64,000 bases of DNA from Planosporangium sp963837285 (GCA_963837285.1 CAWIMS010000003.1:1-64000), one strand, 5' to 3'; positions 1 through 10,982 are shown, counted from the stretch's first letter. A program made the numbers and translations. The notes: generated from the letters alone by a model not told the origin.

Positions 1-3000
1 CTCGTTCCCGGGTGTGCTCAGCAACGTCATCGCCGGGCGGATCGCCAACCGCCTCGACCTCGGCGGCGCGAACTTCACCGTCGACGCGGCCTGCGCCTCG
101 TCGCTCGCCGCCGTCGATGTCGGCTGCAAGGAGCTACGCCGGCAGCAGCGACCTGGTCCTCTGCGGCGCCGTCGACCTGCACAACGGCGTCAACGACTAT
201 CTGCTGTTCTCATCGGTGCACGCGCTGTCGCCGACCGGCCGGTCCCGCACGTTCGACGCGGGCGCCGACGGCATCGCGCTCGGCGAGGGCGTCGCCTGCG
301 TGGTGCTCAAGCGGCTGGCCGACGCGGAGCGCGACGGCGACCGGGTGTACGCGGTCGTCAAGGGTGTGGGCAGTGCCAGCGACGGCCGGGCCTCGGCCTC
401 ACCGCGCCCCGCGCCGGAGGGGCAGCGGCGGGCGCTGGAACGGGCGTACCGCAACGCCGGCGTGTCACCGGCCGACGTGGGACTGGTCGAGGCGCACGGC
501 ACCGGGACCGTGGTCGGCGACCGGACCGAGCTGGCCACGCTCACCGCCGTGTTCGGCGAGGCCGGGGCGCGGCCGGGGAGCTGCGCGCTCGGCTCGGTCA
601 AGTCGCAGATCGGCCACACCAAGTGCGCCGCCGGGCTGGCCGGCCTCATCAAGGCGACGATGGCCGTGTACACCGGCGTCCGGCCGCCGACCGTCCACCT
701 TGACCAGCCGAACCCGGCCTGGGACGCCGACGCCAGCCCGTTCGCGTTCCACGACCGGGCCGGTGCCGTGGACCGCGCCGGTCGCCGCGCGGGTGGCCGG
801 GGTCAGCGCGTTCGGGTTCGGCGGCACCAACTTCCACGTCGTGCTGGCGCGCGCATGACAGCGCGCCCGCGCGATGACGCCTGGCCGGCCGAGCTGTTCC
901 TGTTCCGGGGCGCGCGACCGCGCTGCCGCCCAGCGGGCGATCGCGAACGCGCTGGAGGGTCGCGGCCAACGCCAGCGCCGGCCGGCCATGGCGGCTGCGG
1001 GACCTGGCCCGGACGTGGCCCGGCAGGGCGACGGCCGGCCGAGCCGGTGCAGGTCGCCGTCGTCGCCGGTGACCTGGACGAACTCGGGGCGCTGCTGCGC
1101 GCGGCGCTCGATGGAGGGACCGGCGCCGCGCTGTTCCGGCCGGGTGCTCGCCACGGACGGGAAGGTCGCGTTCCTGTTCCCAGGCCAGGGCAGCCAGCGC
1201 CCCGGGATGCTGGCCGACCTGTTCGTCGCGTTCCCGGAGCTGCGCCGGTACCTGAAGCTGGGCGCCCGATGGCCGACCTGGTGTACCCGCCGGCCGCGTT
1301 CGACCCGGAACGGCAGGGCACCGCGCGGCGGCCGGGTCACGGACACCCGGGTCGCGCAGCCGGCGCTGGGGATGGCCGGGCTGGCCGTCGCGCACGTGCT
1401 CGGCCGGCTCGGCGTCGAACCGGACCTGCCGCCGGCCACAGCTACGGCGAGCTGGTCGCGCTGTGCGCCGCCGGCGCGTTCGGCGCGGACGACCTGCTGC
1501 GGCTGTCAGCGCCCGGGCGCGGCGCGCATCCTCGACGCGGCCGAGGCGCCGGTGGTGACCCGGGCACGATGGCCGCGGTGTCGGCCGGGCCGGCCGATGT
1601 GGAGCGGGTGCTGGCACCCCGGACTCGTCGGCCGGGTGGTAGTCGCGAACCAGAACGCGCCCCGGCAGACCGTCATGTCCGGGCCGACCGCCGACGTCGA
1701 GGCGGCCGTGACGGCGCTGCGCGACGCCGGCTTCGGGGCCAAGCGGATCCCGGTCGCGTGCGCGTTCCACAGCCCGCTGGTCGCCGCGGCCGGGCGCGCG
1801 TTCGCCGAGGTCCTGGCCGGCGTCGCGATCGAGCGCGCCGCGCCGGCCGGTGTGGGCCAACCGCACGGCGGCGCCGTACGGCCCGACCGCCGGACGCGGT
1901 ACGTGCCGAGCTGGCGGCCCAGGTCGGCGCCCCGGTGTGGTTCGCCGACCAGGTCGAGGCGATGTACGCGGCCGGTGCGCGGGTGTTCGTCGAAACCGGC
2001 CCCGGTCGGGTACTGACCCGGCTGGTCGGGGAGATCCTCGGCGACCGGCCGCACGTCGCGGTGGCGCTGCGAGCCGCGGCCGGCCGACGGGCTGCGCGGG
2101 TTTCTCGAAGCGGTCGCCCAGCTCGCCGTGGCCGGGGTACCGGTGCGCGCCGGTTGGCTGTTCGCCGGCCGGGACGCCGTCGACGTCACCGGTACCACCC
2201 CGCCCGCGCCGGCCGGCTGGACGGTCGACGGCCAGTGCGTGCGTACCCGCGACGGCCGGCCGGTTCCCGGTGGCCTCACCCCCGCCCGACGACTCCAGGA
2301 GACGACGTTGACCCGATCCGGCCCGCCGTCCGACCCGGACGCGCTCATCACCGAGTACCTGCGCACCAGCCGGGAGATGGTGGCGGCGCAGCGGGACGTG
2401 CTGCTCGCCTACTTCGGTGGTACCAGAGCGGCGCCGAGACCCGAGGCGCCGGTCAGCACACTGCCGGCGGCCGTCGAACCGGCGCCTGTCGCCGTCCGGC
2501 CCGAGCCGGTGGCGGCCACCGCGCCGACTAGTGCGCCGACTGGTGCGCCGGCTGGTGCGCCGGCTGGTGCGCCGGACATCCTCGCCGCCGTGCTCGACAT
2601 CATCAGCGAGCGGACCGGGTACCCGGCCGACATGATCGAGGTGGACCTCGATCTGGAAGCCGACCTGAGCGTCGACTCGATCAAGCGGACCGAGATCGCG
2701 GGCGAGCTGGCCAAACGGCTCGGGATCGGCGGCGGTGCCGGCCGGCTCGCCGACGCCGAGATCGAAGACCTGGTCAAGGCCCGGACCGCGCGGGCCATCG
2801 CGGACTGGCTGCGCGGGAAGCTGGCGCCGGCCGCCCCGCCGCCCGAGACCGAGGAGCGGGCCGAGGAGCGGGCCGACGAGCGGGCCGAGGAAGCACCGGT
2901 CGGGGCGCCGGCTTCTCCCGTACCCCCGAAGCGCCTCATCCCGCGGCGGACCGTGGCCGCCGCACCCACGCCGGCCGACCCGGGCGCGGCGTTGCGGGGC

Positions 3001-4335
3001 GCCCGGGTCGCCGTCGCGGGCGGCGCGTCGCCCGTGGCCGAGTCGCTCGCCGCGTTGCTGGCCGAGCACGGCGCCACCGTCGTTGCACTGGACGGCGGCG
3101 GGCCGCTCGACGGCCTGATCCACTGTGGAGGGCTGGTGGCGGCGGACGGGCCGTTGCTGCCGGGCGCGGTCACCGAATTCCAGCACGCGCTGACGCGCTC
3201 GCCGCGCTGGTTGCTCGCGGCCCACGACGGCGGCGGCGACGGGCTGCGCGGGCTGCTGCGCACGATCCGCCGGGAGTACCCGACGACCGTGGCCCGCGCC
3301 GTCGAGATCGACCCGGCCGCGGCGCCGGTGGACACCGCCCGCGCGCTGGTCGCCGAGCTGGTCGCGGGGGACGACGAGCCGGTGGTCGGTCACGCCGGCG
3401 GCCAGCGCTACCGGGTCGAGCTGGTGGCGGCGCCGCTCGGCACGCTGGGTACCAGCGGCGCCGGGCCGGCCGGCGACGGCACGGCCGAGGCGCGGGCGAT
3501 CGGGCTGGACCGGGACTCCGTCGTCGTGCTGGTCGGCGGCGCGCGGGGCATCACGGCCCGGTTCGCCGCGGCGCTCGCGTCGGCCAGCCGGTGCCGGATC
3601 GAGCTGATCGGCCGGACCGCCCTGCCGGCGGAGCCGGAGCTGGTCGCGGCGGCCGATCGGGCCGCGCTGCGGGCCGCCCTGATCGCGCGAGGGACCGGTG
3701 CCCCGGCCGAGATCGAGCGGCAGGTGTCCCGCATCCTGGCCCAGCGCGAGGTCGCGGCGACCCTCGCCGAGCTGGCGGCGGCCGGCAGCCCGGCCCGTTA
3801 CCACGCGGTCGACACGCGCGACGCCGCCGCGGTCGGCCAGGTCTTCAAGCAGATCCACACCGAGTACGGGCGGCTCGACGGGCTGGTGTACGCGGCCGGC
3901 GTGATCGAGGACAGGTTGCTCGCGGAGAAGGATCCGGAGTCGTTCCGCCGGGTCTTCGCCACCAAAGTGGACGGTGCCCGTGCGGTGCTGACCGCGCTCG
4001 ACGCGCTCCAGGCGCGGCCGGCGTTCGTGGTGTTCTACGGCAGCGTCGCGGCGGTGCACGGCAACCGGGGCCAGGCCGACTACGCGGCGGCCAACGACGC
4101 GCTGGAGGCGCTCGGCCGGTCCTGGGCCGACCGTACCGGCAACCGCTGCCTCACCGTCCACTGGGGACCATGGGCCCCGGCCGGTGTGCACGGCGGGATG
4201 GTCAGCGCCGAACTGGCCCGGGAGTACGCGCGGCGCGGGGTCGCGCTGATCGACCCCGAGGAGGGCACCCTGAGCCTGCTGCGCGAGCTGGCCTGGGGCG
4301 ACCCGGCCGAGACCGCGGTGGTGTATACAGCGTGA
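1..4335 (+). CDS. Iterative type I polyketide synthase A, KS-AT-ACP-KR (5' end outside window, frameshifted)
   Basis: Multidomain synthase that condenses malonyl units and ketoreduces the chain. The KS active-site Cys is in DAACASSLAAVD (Cys codon 92-94), followed by EAHGTGT and the SQIGHTK region. AT motifs are FPGQGSQ near 1180 and AGHSYGE near 1440. The ACP (2578-2740) has its phosphopantetheine Ser at codon 2677-2679 in LSVDSIKR, the wording typical of PUFA-synthase ACPs. The KR (about 3520-4200) has VGGARGI and QADYAAAN. Low-complexity linkers flank the ACP. From 1 to about 2100 the frame must shift near 130, 770, 1262, 1330, 1440, 1560, 1620, 1850, 1890 and 2080 to keep these motifs; from 2128 on the frame is clean. 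The KS N-terminus lies before base 1. The stop overlaps the PKS B start. Domain calls are firm; iterative behaviour is inferred. Confidence 0.85.
2521..2577 (+). repeat. 12-bp tandem repeat in PKS A linker
   Basis: About four and a half copies of GCGCCGGCTGGT-like 12-mers in frame, coding a Gly-Ala-Pro-Ala linker just before the ACP. A second 12-bp set (GAGGAGCGGGCC, three copies, 2851-2886) lies just after the ACP and codes an acidic linker. Together they make flexible tethers on both sides of the carrier domain. Confidence 0.85.
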
Positions 4336-7300
4336 GCGAGGTAGCGATCGTCGGGATGGCGGTGCTGCTGCCCGGTGCGCCCGACCTGGAAACCTACTGG
4401 CGCAACCTGATCGACGGGGTGGACGCGATCACGCAGGTGCCGGCGCACCGGTGGGACCCGTCGTTCTACGACCCCGCCGCCGGCCCGGACCGCCCGGACC
4501 GGGTGTACTGCCGGCGCGGCGGGTTCGTGACGGCGACGGTCACCGCCGGCCGGTTCGGGATCATGCCGAACTCGGTCCCGGGCACCGAGCCGGACCAGCT
4601 CATCGCCCTTCAGGTCGCGGCGGCCGCCATCGCCGACGCCGGTGGTCCCGACCGGCTGCCGGCCGCCGACCGGGTCGGCGTGGTGATCGGTCGCGGCGGG
4701 TATCTCACGCCCGGCCTGGTCCGCCTCGACCAGCGGGTGCGCACCGCCAACCAGCTCGTGCACACGCTGCGCGAGCTGCTGCCGGACATCCCGGCGGCCC
4801 AGCTCGACGGGGTACGCGACGCGTTCGCCGCCCAGCTCGGGCCGACCGCGCCGGAGTCCGCCATCGGCCTCGTGCCCAACCTCGCCGCGTCCCGGATCGC
4901 CAACCGGCTCGACCTGCGCGGCCCGGCGTACACAGTGGACGCCGCCTGTGCCTCGTCGCTCGTCGCCGTCGACCAGGCGGTGGCCGAGCTGGAGACCGGC
5001 CGGTGCGACGCGGTGCTCGCCGGGGGCGTGCACCACTGCCACGACATTACACTGTGGAGCGTCTTCACCCAGCTGCGGGCGCTGTCCCGCCAGGAGTGCA
5101 TCCGGCCGTTCGACCGGCGCGCCGACGGCATCCTGATCGGCGAGGGTACCGGTGTGGTCGTCCTCAAGCGGCTCGCCGACGCGGTCCGGGACGGCGACCG
5201 GGTGTACGCGGTGATCCGCGGTACCGGAGTCGCCAGCGACGGGCGGGCGGCGAGCCTGTTCAACCCGGAGCCGGCCGGCCAGGTCCGGGCGGTACGCCGG
5301 GCCTGGGACGCCGCCGGCCTGGACCCCCGGGCGCCGGGGTCGATCGGGCTGCTGGAGGCGCACGGCACCGGTACCCCCGCCGGCGATCTGGCCGAACTGG
5401 CAGGCGTGGCCGAGGTGTTCGGGGCCACCGGGACGCCGGCCGTCATCGGCTCGGTGAAGTCGATGATCGGGCACACCATGCCGGCGGCCGGGGTCGCCGG
5501 GCTGGTCAAGGCCGCGCTCGCGATCCACCGCGCGGTGTTGCCGCCCACCCTGCACTGCGAGGAGCCGCGCCCCGAGTTGGCGGGTACCCGGTTCCGGCCG
5601 GTCGCCGTGGCCGAGCCCTGGGAGAGCGCGGACGGCCCGCGCCGGGCCGGCGTCAACGCGTTCGGCTTCGGCGGGATCAACGCACACGTGGTGCTGGAGC
5701 AGTCCCCGCTGCCTGAAGGCGCCGCGCTGGTCGCGCTCCGGCCGGCGGTCACCGTCGTCGAACGCGAGGACGTGCTGCGGCTGACCGCGCCCGACCCCGC
5801 CGCTCTCGGCGCGCTCCTGGCTGCCGACGACGCCACGGTACGGGCGGCCGCGCGGTCATCGGCAGGGTCGCACGCCGGGACCTGCCGGCTCGGCATCGTG
5901 GATCCCACCGCCAAACGGCTCGCGCTGGCCCGCCGGATCGTTACGGGCGGCCGGGCCTGGCGGGGGCGCGGCGACGTCTGGTTCAGCCCGGCTCCGTTGC
6001 TGCCGGCGGGGCGGCTCGCGTACGTCTTCCCCGGCCTGGAGGCCGATGCGGCGCCCCGGGTGGCCGACGTCGCGGAGCGGCTCGGCATGTCCACCGTGGA
6101 CCTGGACGTGGCGAACATCGGCCGGCAGGGCGCCGGTGTCATCGCGGTCGGCCGGCTGCTGGACCGGGCACTGCGGCGGATGGGCGTGGTACCCGACGCG
6201 GTGGCCGGGCACAGCATCGGCGAGTGGACCGCGATGATCAGCGCCGGGCTGTTCTCGGGTGCGGCGGTCGACGAGTTCCTGGCCGGGTTCGACCCCGACT
6301 CGGTACGCGTGCCGGGGCTGGTGTTCGCCGCGATCGGGGCCGGCGCGGACCGGGTGGCGGCCGCGATCGCCGGCCGGCCTGGCGTGCTGCTGTCCCACGA
6401 CAACGCACCCAACCAGTCGATCGTCTGCGGCCCGCAGGACGAGGTAGACGACCTGGTCCGGGCGCTGCGCCGCGACCAGGTGCTCTGCCAGCCGCTACCG
6501 TTCCGGTCCGGGTTCCACACACCGATGCTGGCGCCCTACCTCGGGCCGATCCGGGCCGCCACGACCCGGTTCGAGCTGCATCCGCCGGCGGTGCCGGTGT
6601 GGTCGGCCACCACGGCGGCGCCGTTCCCGGCCGAGCCGGCCGCGGTCCGCGAGCTGTTCCTCCGCCACCTGGTCGAACCGGTGCGGTTCCGGTCCCTGAT
6701 CGAGGCGATGTACGCCGCCGGGGTGCGCGTGTTCGTCCAGGTCGGCCCCGGCCGGCTGGCCTCGGTCATCGGGGACGTCCTGCACGGGCGGGAGCATCTG
6801 GCGGTACCCGCGAATGTGGCGCACCACAGTGGACTGGCCCAGCTGCGGCGGCTGGCGACCGCGCTGTGGGTCGAGGGTGCCGACCCCGACCTCGCGCTGA
6901 TCGACCGCGGGTCAGGTCGGGATCGGCCGACACAGCTCGATCTCGGCGGCGCGCTGGTGTCGCTCGGTGCGAGTGCGCCGCGGCTGGACCCGCCCGCGCG
7001 CCAGGCCGGCGACGCCGGGCTGCGGCAACTGGCCGCCCGGGTGCCGGCCGCCGGCGAGCTGGCCGAGCTGCTCCGGGAGACGGCGGAGACCGCGGTCGCG
7101 GTGCTGAACACGCGGGCGCCGGGACACCGTGGATTCAGTGGCTTCAGTGGCTTCAGTGGCTTCAGTGGCTTCAGCGGCGAGCACACCACCGTCCTGCCGG
7201 TGTCGCTGGCCGCCATGCCGTACCTGCGCGACCACTGCTTCTTCCGCCAGCGCGACGGCTGGCCCGACGACACCGACCGGTGGCCGGTGGTGCCCGCGAC

Positions 7301-8696
7301 GACAGTGGTGGCGCACATGATCGAGGCCGCCCTCGCGGCGGCGCCCGACCGGCGCGTCGTCGCCGTGCACGACGCGCGGTTCGGCCGGTGGGTGGTCGCC
7401 GCGCCGCCGGTCGAGGTGCCGGTGACCGTCACTGGCGACGGTACCGACCGGGTGGCGGTGCGGTTCGGCTCGTACGCCCAGGCGGTCGTGGAGCTGGGAG
7501 ACCCGGGAGCGCAGCCGCCGCCGGCGTGGCCGGTCGACCGGGCCGGCGAGCAGGTCCCGGAAATCGCGGCCGGGCAGCTCTACACCGACCGGTGGATGTT
7601 CCACGGCCCGCTGTTCCAGGGCGTCAGCCGGCTGCTCGGCCGCTCCGGCACGCACGTGCGCGGCGTGCTGACCACACCGCCCGCACCCGGCGCGCTGCTC
7701 GACAACGTGGGCCAGCTCCTCGGGTACTGGATCATCGCCACCCACAGCAGCCGGCGCGTCGTGTTCCCGGTGGGGATGCGGCGGATCGGCTTCTACGGGC
7801 CGCACCCGGCGCCCGGTACACCGGTGGAGTGCCTCATCCGGATCCGGTCGGTCACCGACGCGGAGGTGGTCGCCGACGCCCAGCTCACCGTCGATGGCCG
7901 GGTGTGGTGCGAGATCGACGGCTGGGTGGACCGGCGCTTCGACAGCCACCCGGACACCCATCCGATGGAACGGTTCGCGGACCGCAACACGCTGTCGAAG
8001 CCACAGCCCGGTGGCTGGACGCTGGTGTACGAGCGGTGGCCCGACCTCGCCTCGCGTGACCTGATCATGCGGACGTACCTCGGCGCGGAGGAACGGTCCC
8101 GCTACGACCGGCACGCCCCGCGTACCCGGCGGCAGTGGCTGTTGGGACGGATCGCGGCGAAGGACGCGGTGCGCGGGTACCTGTGGCGCACCGACCCGGA
8201 GCCGGTGTTCCCGGCCGAGATCGGGGTGTCCAACGACGAGACCGGCCGGCCGGGCGTGACCGGCGTGCATGGTCGCCGGTTGCCCGGGCTCGACGTGTCG
8301 ATCGCGCACCGGGCCGAGGTGGGGGTGGCGATCGTGGGTCCGCGCGGTGCCCGCGTCGGGATCGACGTCGAGGAGGTCGCGGACCGGCCGGAGTCCACCG
8401 TGGACACCGCGCTGACGGACGGCGAGCTGGTCCTGCTGGCCCGGCTGGGTGGACAACGGTCGGTGTGGTTCACCCGGTTCTGGGCGGCCAAGGAGGCGGT
8501 CGGCAAGGCACTGGGCACCGGGCTCGCCGGCCAGCCCAGGCGCTTCGCGGTCACCGCCGCGACCGGGACCGAGCTGCGGGTCGAGGTGGCCGGCGAACGG
8601 TACCGGGTGGCGTACACGCACATCCACAACCCGCCCGACCTGGCGGCGCGGGCGTACGTCGTGGCGTGGACCAGGACAGATGGGGAGGCGCAGTGA
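4332..8696 (+). CDS. Iterative type I polyketide synthase B, KS-AT-DH-PPTase
   Basis: A 1454-aa synthase partner of PKS A, starting at GTG inside the PKS A stop (GTGA). The KS has a complete triad: Cys206 in DAACASSLVAVD, His344 in EAHGTGTP and His381 in IGHTMPAAG, so it is not a decarboxylase-type chain-length factor. The AT-like domain has Ser628 in AGHSIGEW and GFHTPML. A GFS-repeat linker (7131-7175) precedes a double-hotdog dehydratase with His968 in LRDHCFF and Asp1124 in LLDNVGQ. A C-terminal Sfp-type phosphopantetheinyl transferase has SIAHR, GIDVEEV (Asp1345) and WAAKEA (Lys1387). A fused PPTase recalls enediyne PKSE and probably self-activates the ACPs. There is no ACP or KR here, so the two proteins must cooperate. 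The frame is clean throughout. Confidence 0.9.
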   Translation: MSEVAIVGMAVLLPGAPDLETYWRNLIDGVDAITQVPAHRWDPSFYDPAAGPDRPDRVYCRRGGFVTATVTAGRFGIMPNSVPGTEPDQLIALQVAAAAIADAGGPDRLPAADRVGVVIGRGGYLTPGLVRLDQRVRTANQLVHTLRELLPDIPAAQLDGVRDAFAAQLGPTAPESAIGLVPNLAASRIANRLDLRGPAYTVDAACASSLVAVDQAVAELETGRCDAVLAGGVHHCHDITLWSVFTQLRALSRQECIRPFDRRADGILIGEGTGVVVLKRLADAVRDGDRVYAVIRGTGVASDGRAASLFNPEPAGQVRAVRRAWDAAGLDPRAPGSIGLLEAHGTGTPAGDLAELAGVAEVFGATGTPAVIGSVKSMIGHTMPAAGVAGLVKAALAIHRAVLPPTLHCEEPRPELAGTRFRPVAVAEPWESADGPRRAGVNAFGFGGINAHVVLEQSPLPEGAALVALRPAVTVVEREDVLRLTAPDPAALGALLAADDATVRAAARSSAGSHAGTCRLGIVDPTAKRLALARRIVTGGRAWRGRGDVWFSPAPLLPAGRLAYVFPGLEADAAPRVADVAERLGMSTVDLDVANIGRQGAGVIAVGRLLDRALRRMGVVPDAVAGHSIGEWTAMISAGLFSGAAVDEFLAGFDPDSVRVPGLVFAAIGAGADRVAAAIAGRPGVLLSHDNAPNQSIVCGPQDEVDDLVRALRRDQVLCQPLPFRSGFHTPMLAPYLGPIRAATTRFELHPPAVPVWSATTAAPFPAEPAAVRELFLRHLVEPVRFRSLIEAMYAAGVRVFVQVGPGRLASVIGDVLHGREHLAVPANVAHHSGLAQLRRLATALWVEGADPDLALIDRGSGRDRPTQLDLGGALVSLGASAPRLDPPARQAGDAGLRQLAARVPAAGELAELLRETAETAVAVLNTRAPGHRGFSGFSGFSGFSGFSGEHTTVLPVSLAAMPYLRDHCFFRQRDGWPDDTDRWPVVPATTVVAHMIEAALAAAPDRRVVAVHDARFGRWVVAAPPVEVPVTVTGDGTDRVAVRFGSYAQAVVELGDPGAQPPPAWPVDRAGEQVPEIAAGQLYTDRWMFHGPLFQGVSRLLGRSGTHVRGVLTTPPAPGALLDNVGQLLGYWIIATHSSRRVVFPVGMRRIGFYGPHPAPGTPVECLIRIRSVTDAEVVADAQLTVDGRVWCEIDGWVDRRFDSHPDTHPMERFADRNTLSKPQPGGWTLVYERWPDLASRDLIMRTYLGAEERSRYDRHAPRTRRQWLLGRIAAKDAVRGYLWRTDPEPVFPAEIGVSNDETGRPGVTGVHGRRLPGLDVSIAHRAEVGVAIVGPRGARVGIDVEEVADRPESTVDTALTDGELVLLARLGGQRSVWFTRFWAAKEAVGKALGTGLAGQPRRFAVTAATGTELRVEVAGERYRVAYTHIHNPPDLAARAYVVAWTRTDGEAQ
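7131..7175 (+). repeat. 9-bp tandem repeat coding GFS linker
   Basis: Five copies of the 9-mer GGCTTCAGT, with the first and last slightly diverged, read in frame as Gly-Phe-Ser. They sit between the AT-like and dehydratase domains of PKS B. The number of copies could vary without breaking the frame. Confidence 0.9.
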
Positions 8697-9016
8697 AGGA
8701 AGCGGCAGTGAACGAGGAAACCGTGCTCGCGGAGATCACCGGGATGCTCCGCGAGGTGCTGGACGGCTATGACGCGGTCGATATCGAGGTCACGATGGAG
8801 ACCAGATTCCACGAGGACCTCGAGATGGAGAGCATCGACCTGGTGGCGCTCGGCAGCCGGCTGTCCGAGCGGTACGGCGAATGGGTCAACTTCGCCGAGT
8901 TCATCGCCGGCCTCGACCTCGACGAGATCATCGACCTGACCGTCGGGCGGCTGGTCGGGTACGTGGTCGCGGCTGCGCCGGTCGCGGCGCAGCGTACCGC
9001 CACGGTGACCGCGTGA
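8693..9016 (+). CDS. Free-standing acyl carrier protein
   Basis: A 107-aa carrier protein with a phosphopantetheine attachment Ser47 in LEMESIDLVALG. It starts at GTG inside the PKS B stop (GTGA); an internal GTG at 8708 is an alternative start. The sequence around the Ser (MESIDLV) differs from that of the embedded ACP (DSIKR) and looks like stand-alone ACPs in actinomycete loci. It may receive the finished chain from the PKS pair or carry a starter or tailoring intermediate. The stop overlaps the next start, so it is translated with the operon. The C-terminal 20 residues are Ala/Thr-rich and look disordered. Confidence 0.9.
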   Translation: MKEAAVNEETVLAEITGMLREVLDGYDAVDIEVTMETRFHEDLEMESIDLVALGSRLSERYGEWVNFAEFIAGLDLDEIIDLTVGRLVGYVVAAAPVAAQRTATVTA

Positions 9017-9801
9017 CCGTCGTCCGGGCCAACGGGATCGACCACCACGTACAGGAGATGGGGCCGGCCGGCGCGCCGACCGTCGTGTGCGTGCACGGGA
9101 TCGGCACCGACAGCCTCGCGAGCTTCTACTTCACCGTGGCGAAGCCGCTCGCCGACACCGGCCTGCGGGTCGTCATGTACGACCTGCGCGGGCACGGGCG
9201 CACCGAGCGGCCGCCAACCGGGTACACCCTCGACGACTACGTGGACGACCTGGCCGGCCTGCTCGACCAGGTCGCGGCGGGGGAACCGGTGTACCTGATC
9301 GGCAACTCGTTCGGCGGCACCATCGCGTTCAGCTTCGCGGTCCGCCATCCCGGCCGGGTGGCTGGCATCGCGGTCATCGAGTCCGAGCCGGCCACCCCGG
9401 AGTGGGCGACGAAGATGGCCGGCAATCTGACCAGGGCCGCGACCGAACTGGCCCGTGGCGAGGCGCTGGCGTGGATCACCGTCCGGTACGGCCGGCGTAC
9501 CGCGAAGCTGGCGAAGGCGGCGGCCCGGATGCTCGACTCGACCTCGCTGGTCCGTGACATCCCGGCCAGTGCCGTGCCCGCCCCCGACCGGTTGCGCGCG
9601 CTCCGCTGCCCGGTGCTCGCGGTGTACGGCGCCGACTCCGACCTCGCGGCCCAGGCTCCCGCCATGGCGGCGCTGTTCGCCGACTGCACCACCCGACTGA
9701 TTCCCGGGCAGGAGCACTCGGTGCTGGTCAACGTACCCGAGACGGTGCTCGACCTGATCCTGTCCTGGCTGCGGGCACATGACCGGGCCGTGGTCCGGTG
9801 A
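9013..9801 (+). CDS. Alpha/beta hydrolase, probable chain-releasing or tailoring esterase
   Basis: A 262-aa alpha/beta hydrolase with an HGIG oxyanion-loop motif near residue 30, nucleophile Ser in GNSFGG, acid Asp in YGADSD and His in QEHSVL, so the triad is complete. It starts at GTG overlapping the ACP stop by 4 nt, and its stop overlaps the glycosyltransferase start. Neither PKS protein has a thioesterase domain, so release of the acyl chain from the ACP is the natural guess. A substrate other than the polyketide cannot be excluded. Confidence 0.85.
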   Translation: MTVVRANGIDHHVQEMGPAGAPTVVCVHGIGTDSLASFYFTVAKPLADTGLRVVMYDLRGHGRTERPPTGYTLDDYVDDLAGLLDQVAAGEPVYLIGNSFGGTIAFSFAVRHPGRVAGIAVIESEPATPEWATKMAGNLTRAATELARGEALAWITVRYGRRTAKLAKAAARMLDSTSLVRDIPASAVPAPDRLRALRCPVLAVYGADSDLAAQAPAMAALFADCTTRLIPGQEHSVLVNVPETVLDLILSWLRAHDRAVVR

Positions 9802-10982
9802 GCCGGTTCCTGTTCGTCGTGCCGCCGCTGGCCGGGCATATCAACCCGACCGTCGGCGTGGGTGCGGCGCTGGCGAGGCGCGGCCACCAGGTCGGCTGGG
9901 CGGGTCAGCCCGACGTCGTGCGCGCCCTGGTCGGGCCGGACGTGCGGGTGTACCCGTGCGCCGCGCCCGGCGGCGACGACGCGACCGCCCGGCCGCCGGA
10001 CCTGCGCGGCCCGGCGGCGCTGAAGTTCCTGTGGGAGCGGTTCCTGATCCCACTCGCCGAGCGGATGGTGCCCGACGTCCGGGCCGCCGTCGCCGCGTTC
10101 CGGCCGGACGCGCTGGTCGTGGACCAGCAGACCCTCGCCGGCGCGCTGGTCGCCGCCGCCGAGGGCATCCCGTGGGCCACCGCGTCCACCACGTCCGCGG
10201 AGCTGACCGACCCGCTGGCCGGCATGCCCAAGGTCCTCGACTGGATCCAGGAGCAGGTCGCCGACCTGCGGCGACGGGTCGGCGTCGATGCGCTCGCGGC
10301 CGGCGACCCCCGGTTCTCGCCGTGGTTGGTGCTCGCCTTCACCAGCGCGGCGTTGACCGGGCCGGTCGATCATCTGGGCGACCGGGTCCGATTCGTCGGC
10401 CCGTCGATCGCCCCCCGACCGGCCGGCGACGACTTTCCCTGGTCGTGGCTGGACCGCCGCCCCGGCCCGGCGGTGCTGGTTACCCTCGGTACGGTCAACG
10501 CCGACGCCCGGTTCCTGCGCGAATGCGTCCAGGCGGTCGCCGACCGGCCCGGGATCAGCGCGGTGGTCGTGGACCCGACCGGGTCTGCGCCGGCTTCCGT
10601 GCCGCGCAACGTGCTGGTCCGGGCGCGGGTACCGCAGCTCGACCTGCTGCCCCGGATGGCGGCGGTGATCTGCCACGCCGGGCACAACACCGTGTGCGAG
10701 TCGCTCTACCACGGAGTACCGCTGGCCGTGGCGCCGATCCGCGACGACCAGCCGGTGATCGCGCAGCAGGTGGTCGACGCCGGCGCGGGCGTACGGCTGC
10801 GGTTCGGCCGGGCCACGGCGGGTCACCTGGGTGCCGCGATCGACTCGCTGCTCACCGACCCCGGGTACGCCATGAACGCCCGCCGCATCGGAAGGTCCTT
10901 CCGAACCGCGGGTGGCCCCGACGCGGCCGCGGACCTCCTCGCCGCCCTTCCCGCCGATCTCGGAGAAATGTACATGCTTTGA
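9798..10982 (+). CDS. GT1-family (MGT-like) glycosyltransferase
   Basis: A 394-aa glycosyltransferase of the macrolide/erythromycin GT type (GT-B fold). The N-terminus has the acceptor-site pattern PPLAGHINP. The C-terminal donor site has CHAGHNTVCESL and IRDDQPVIAQQV, with the HAG and DDQP signatures of NDP-sugar binding. It starts at GTG overlapping the hydrolase stop (GTGA), making the last gene of the five-gene coupled run. It should glycosylate the polyketide; no sugar-biosynthesis gene is in the window, so the donor may be a housekeeping NDP-sugar or be made by genes to the left. Its stop lies in the loop of the following hairpin. Confidence 0.9.
   Translation: MSRFLFVVPPLAGHINPTVGVGAALARRGHQVGWAGQPDVVRALVGPDVRVYPCAAPGGDDATARPPDLRGPAALKFLWERFLIPLAERMVPDVRAAVAAFRPDALVVDQQTLAGALVAAAEGIPWATASTTSAELTDPLAGMPKVLDWIQEQVADLRRRVGVDALAAGDPRFSPWLVLAFTSAALTGPVDHLGDRVRFVGPSIAPRPAGDDFPWSWLDRRPGPAVLVTLGTVNADARFLRECVQAVADRPGISAVVVDPTGSAPASVPRNVLVRARVPQLDLLPRMAAVICHAGHNTVCESLYHGVPLAVAPIRDDQPVIAQQVVDAGAGVRLRFGRATAGHLGAAIDSLLTDPGYAMNARRIGRSFRTAGGPDAAADLLAALPADLGEMYML

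Noticed and set aside
649..4191. 1180-codon minus-strand open frame opposite PKS A
   Set aside because: Arg/Gly/Pro-rich antisense of a GC-rich gene with no domain; typical shadow frame.
3591..4331. Extension of PKS B frame upstream to 3591
   Set aside because: That region is the KR domain of PKS A in another frame; the GTG at 4332 gives the conserved KS start and a 4-nt overlap.
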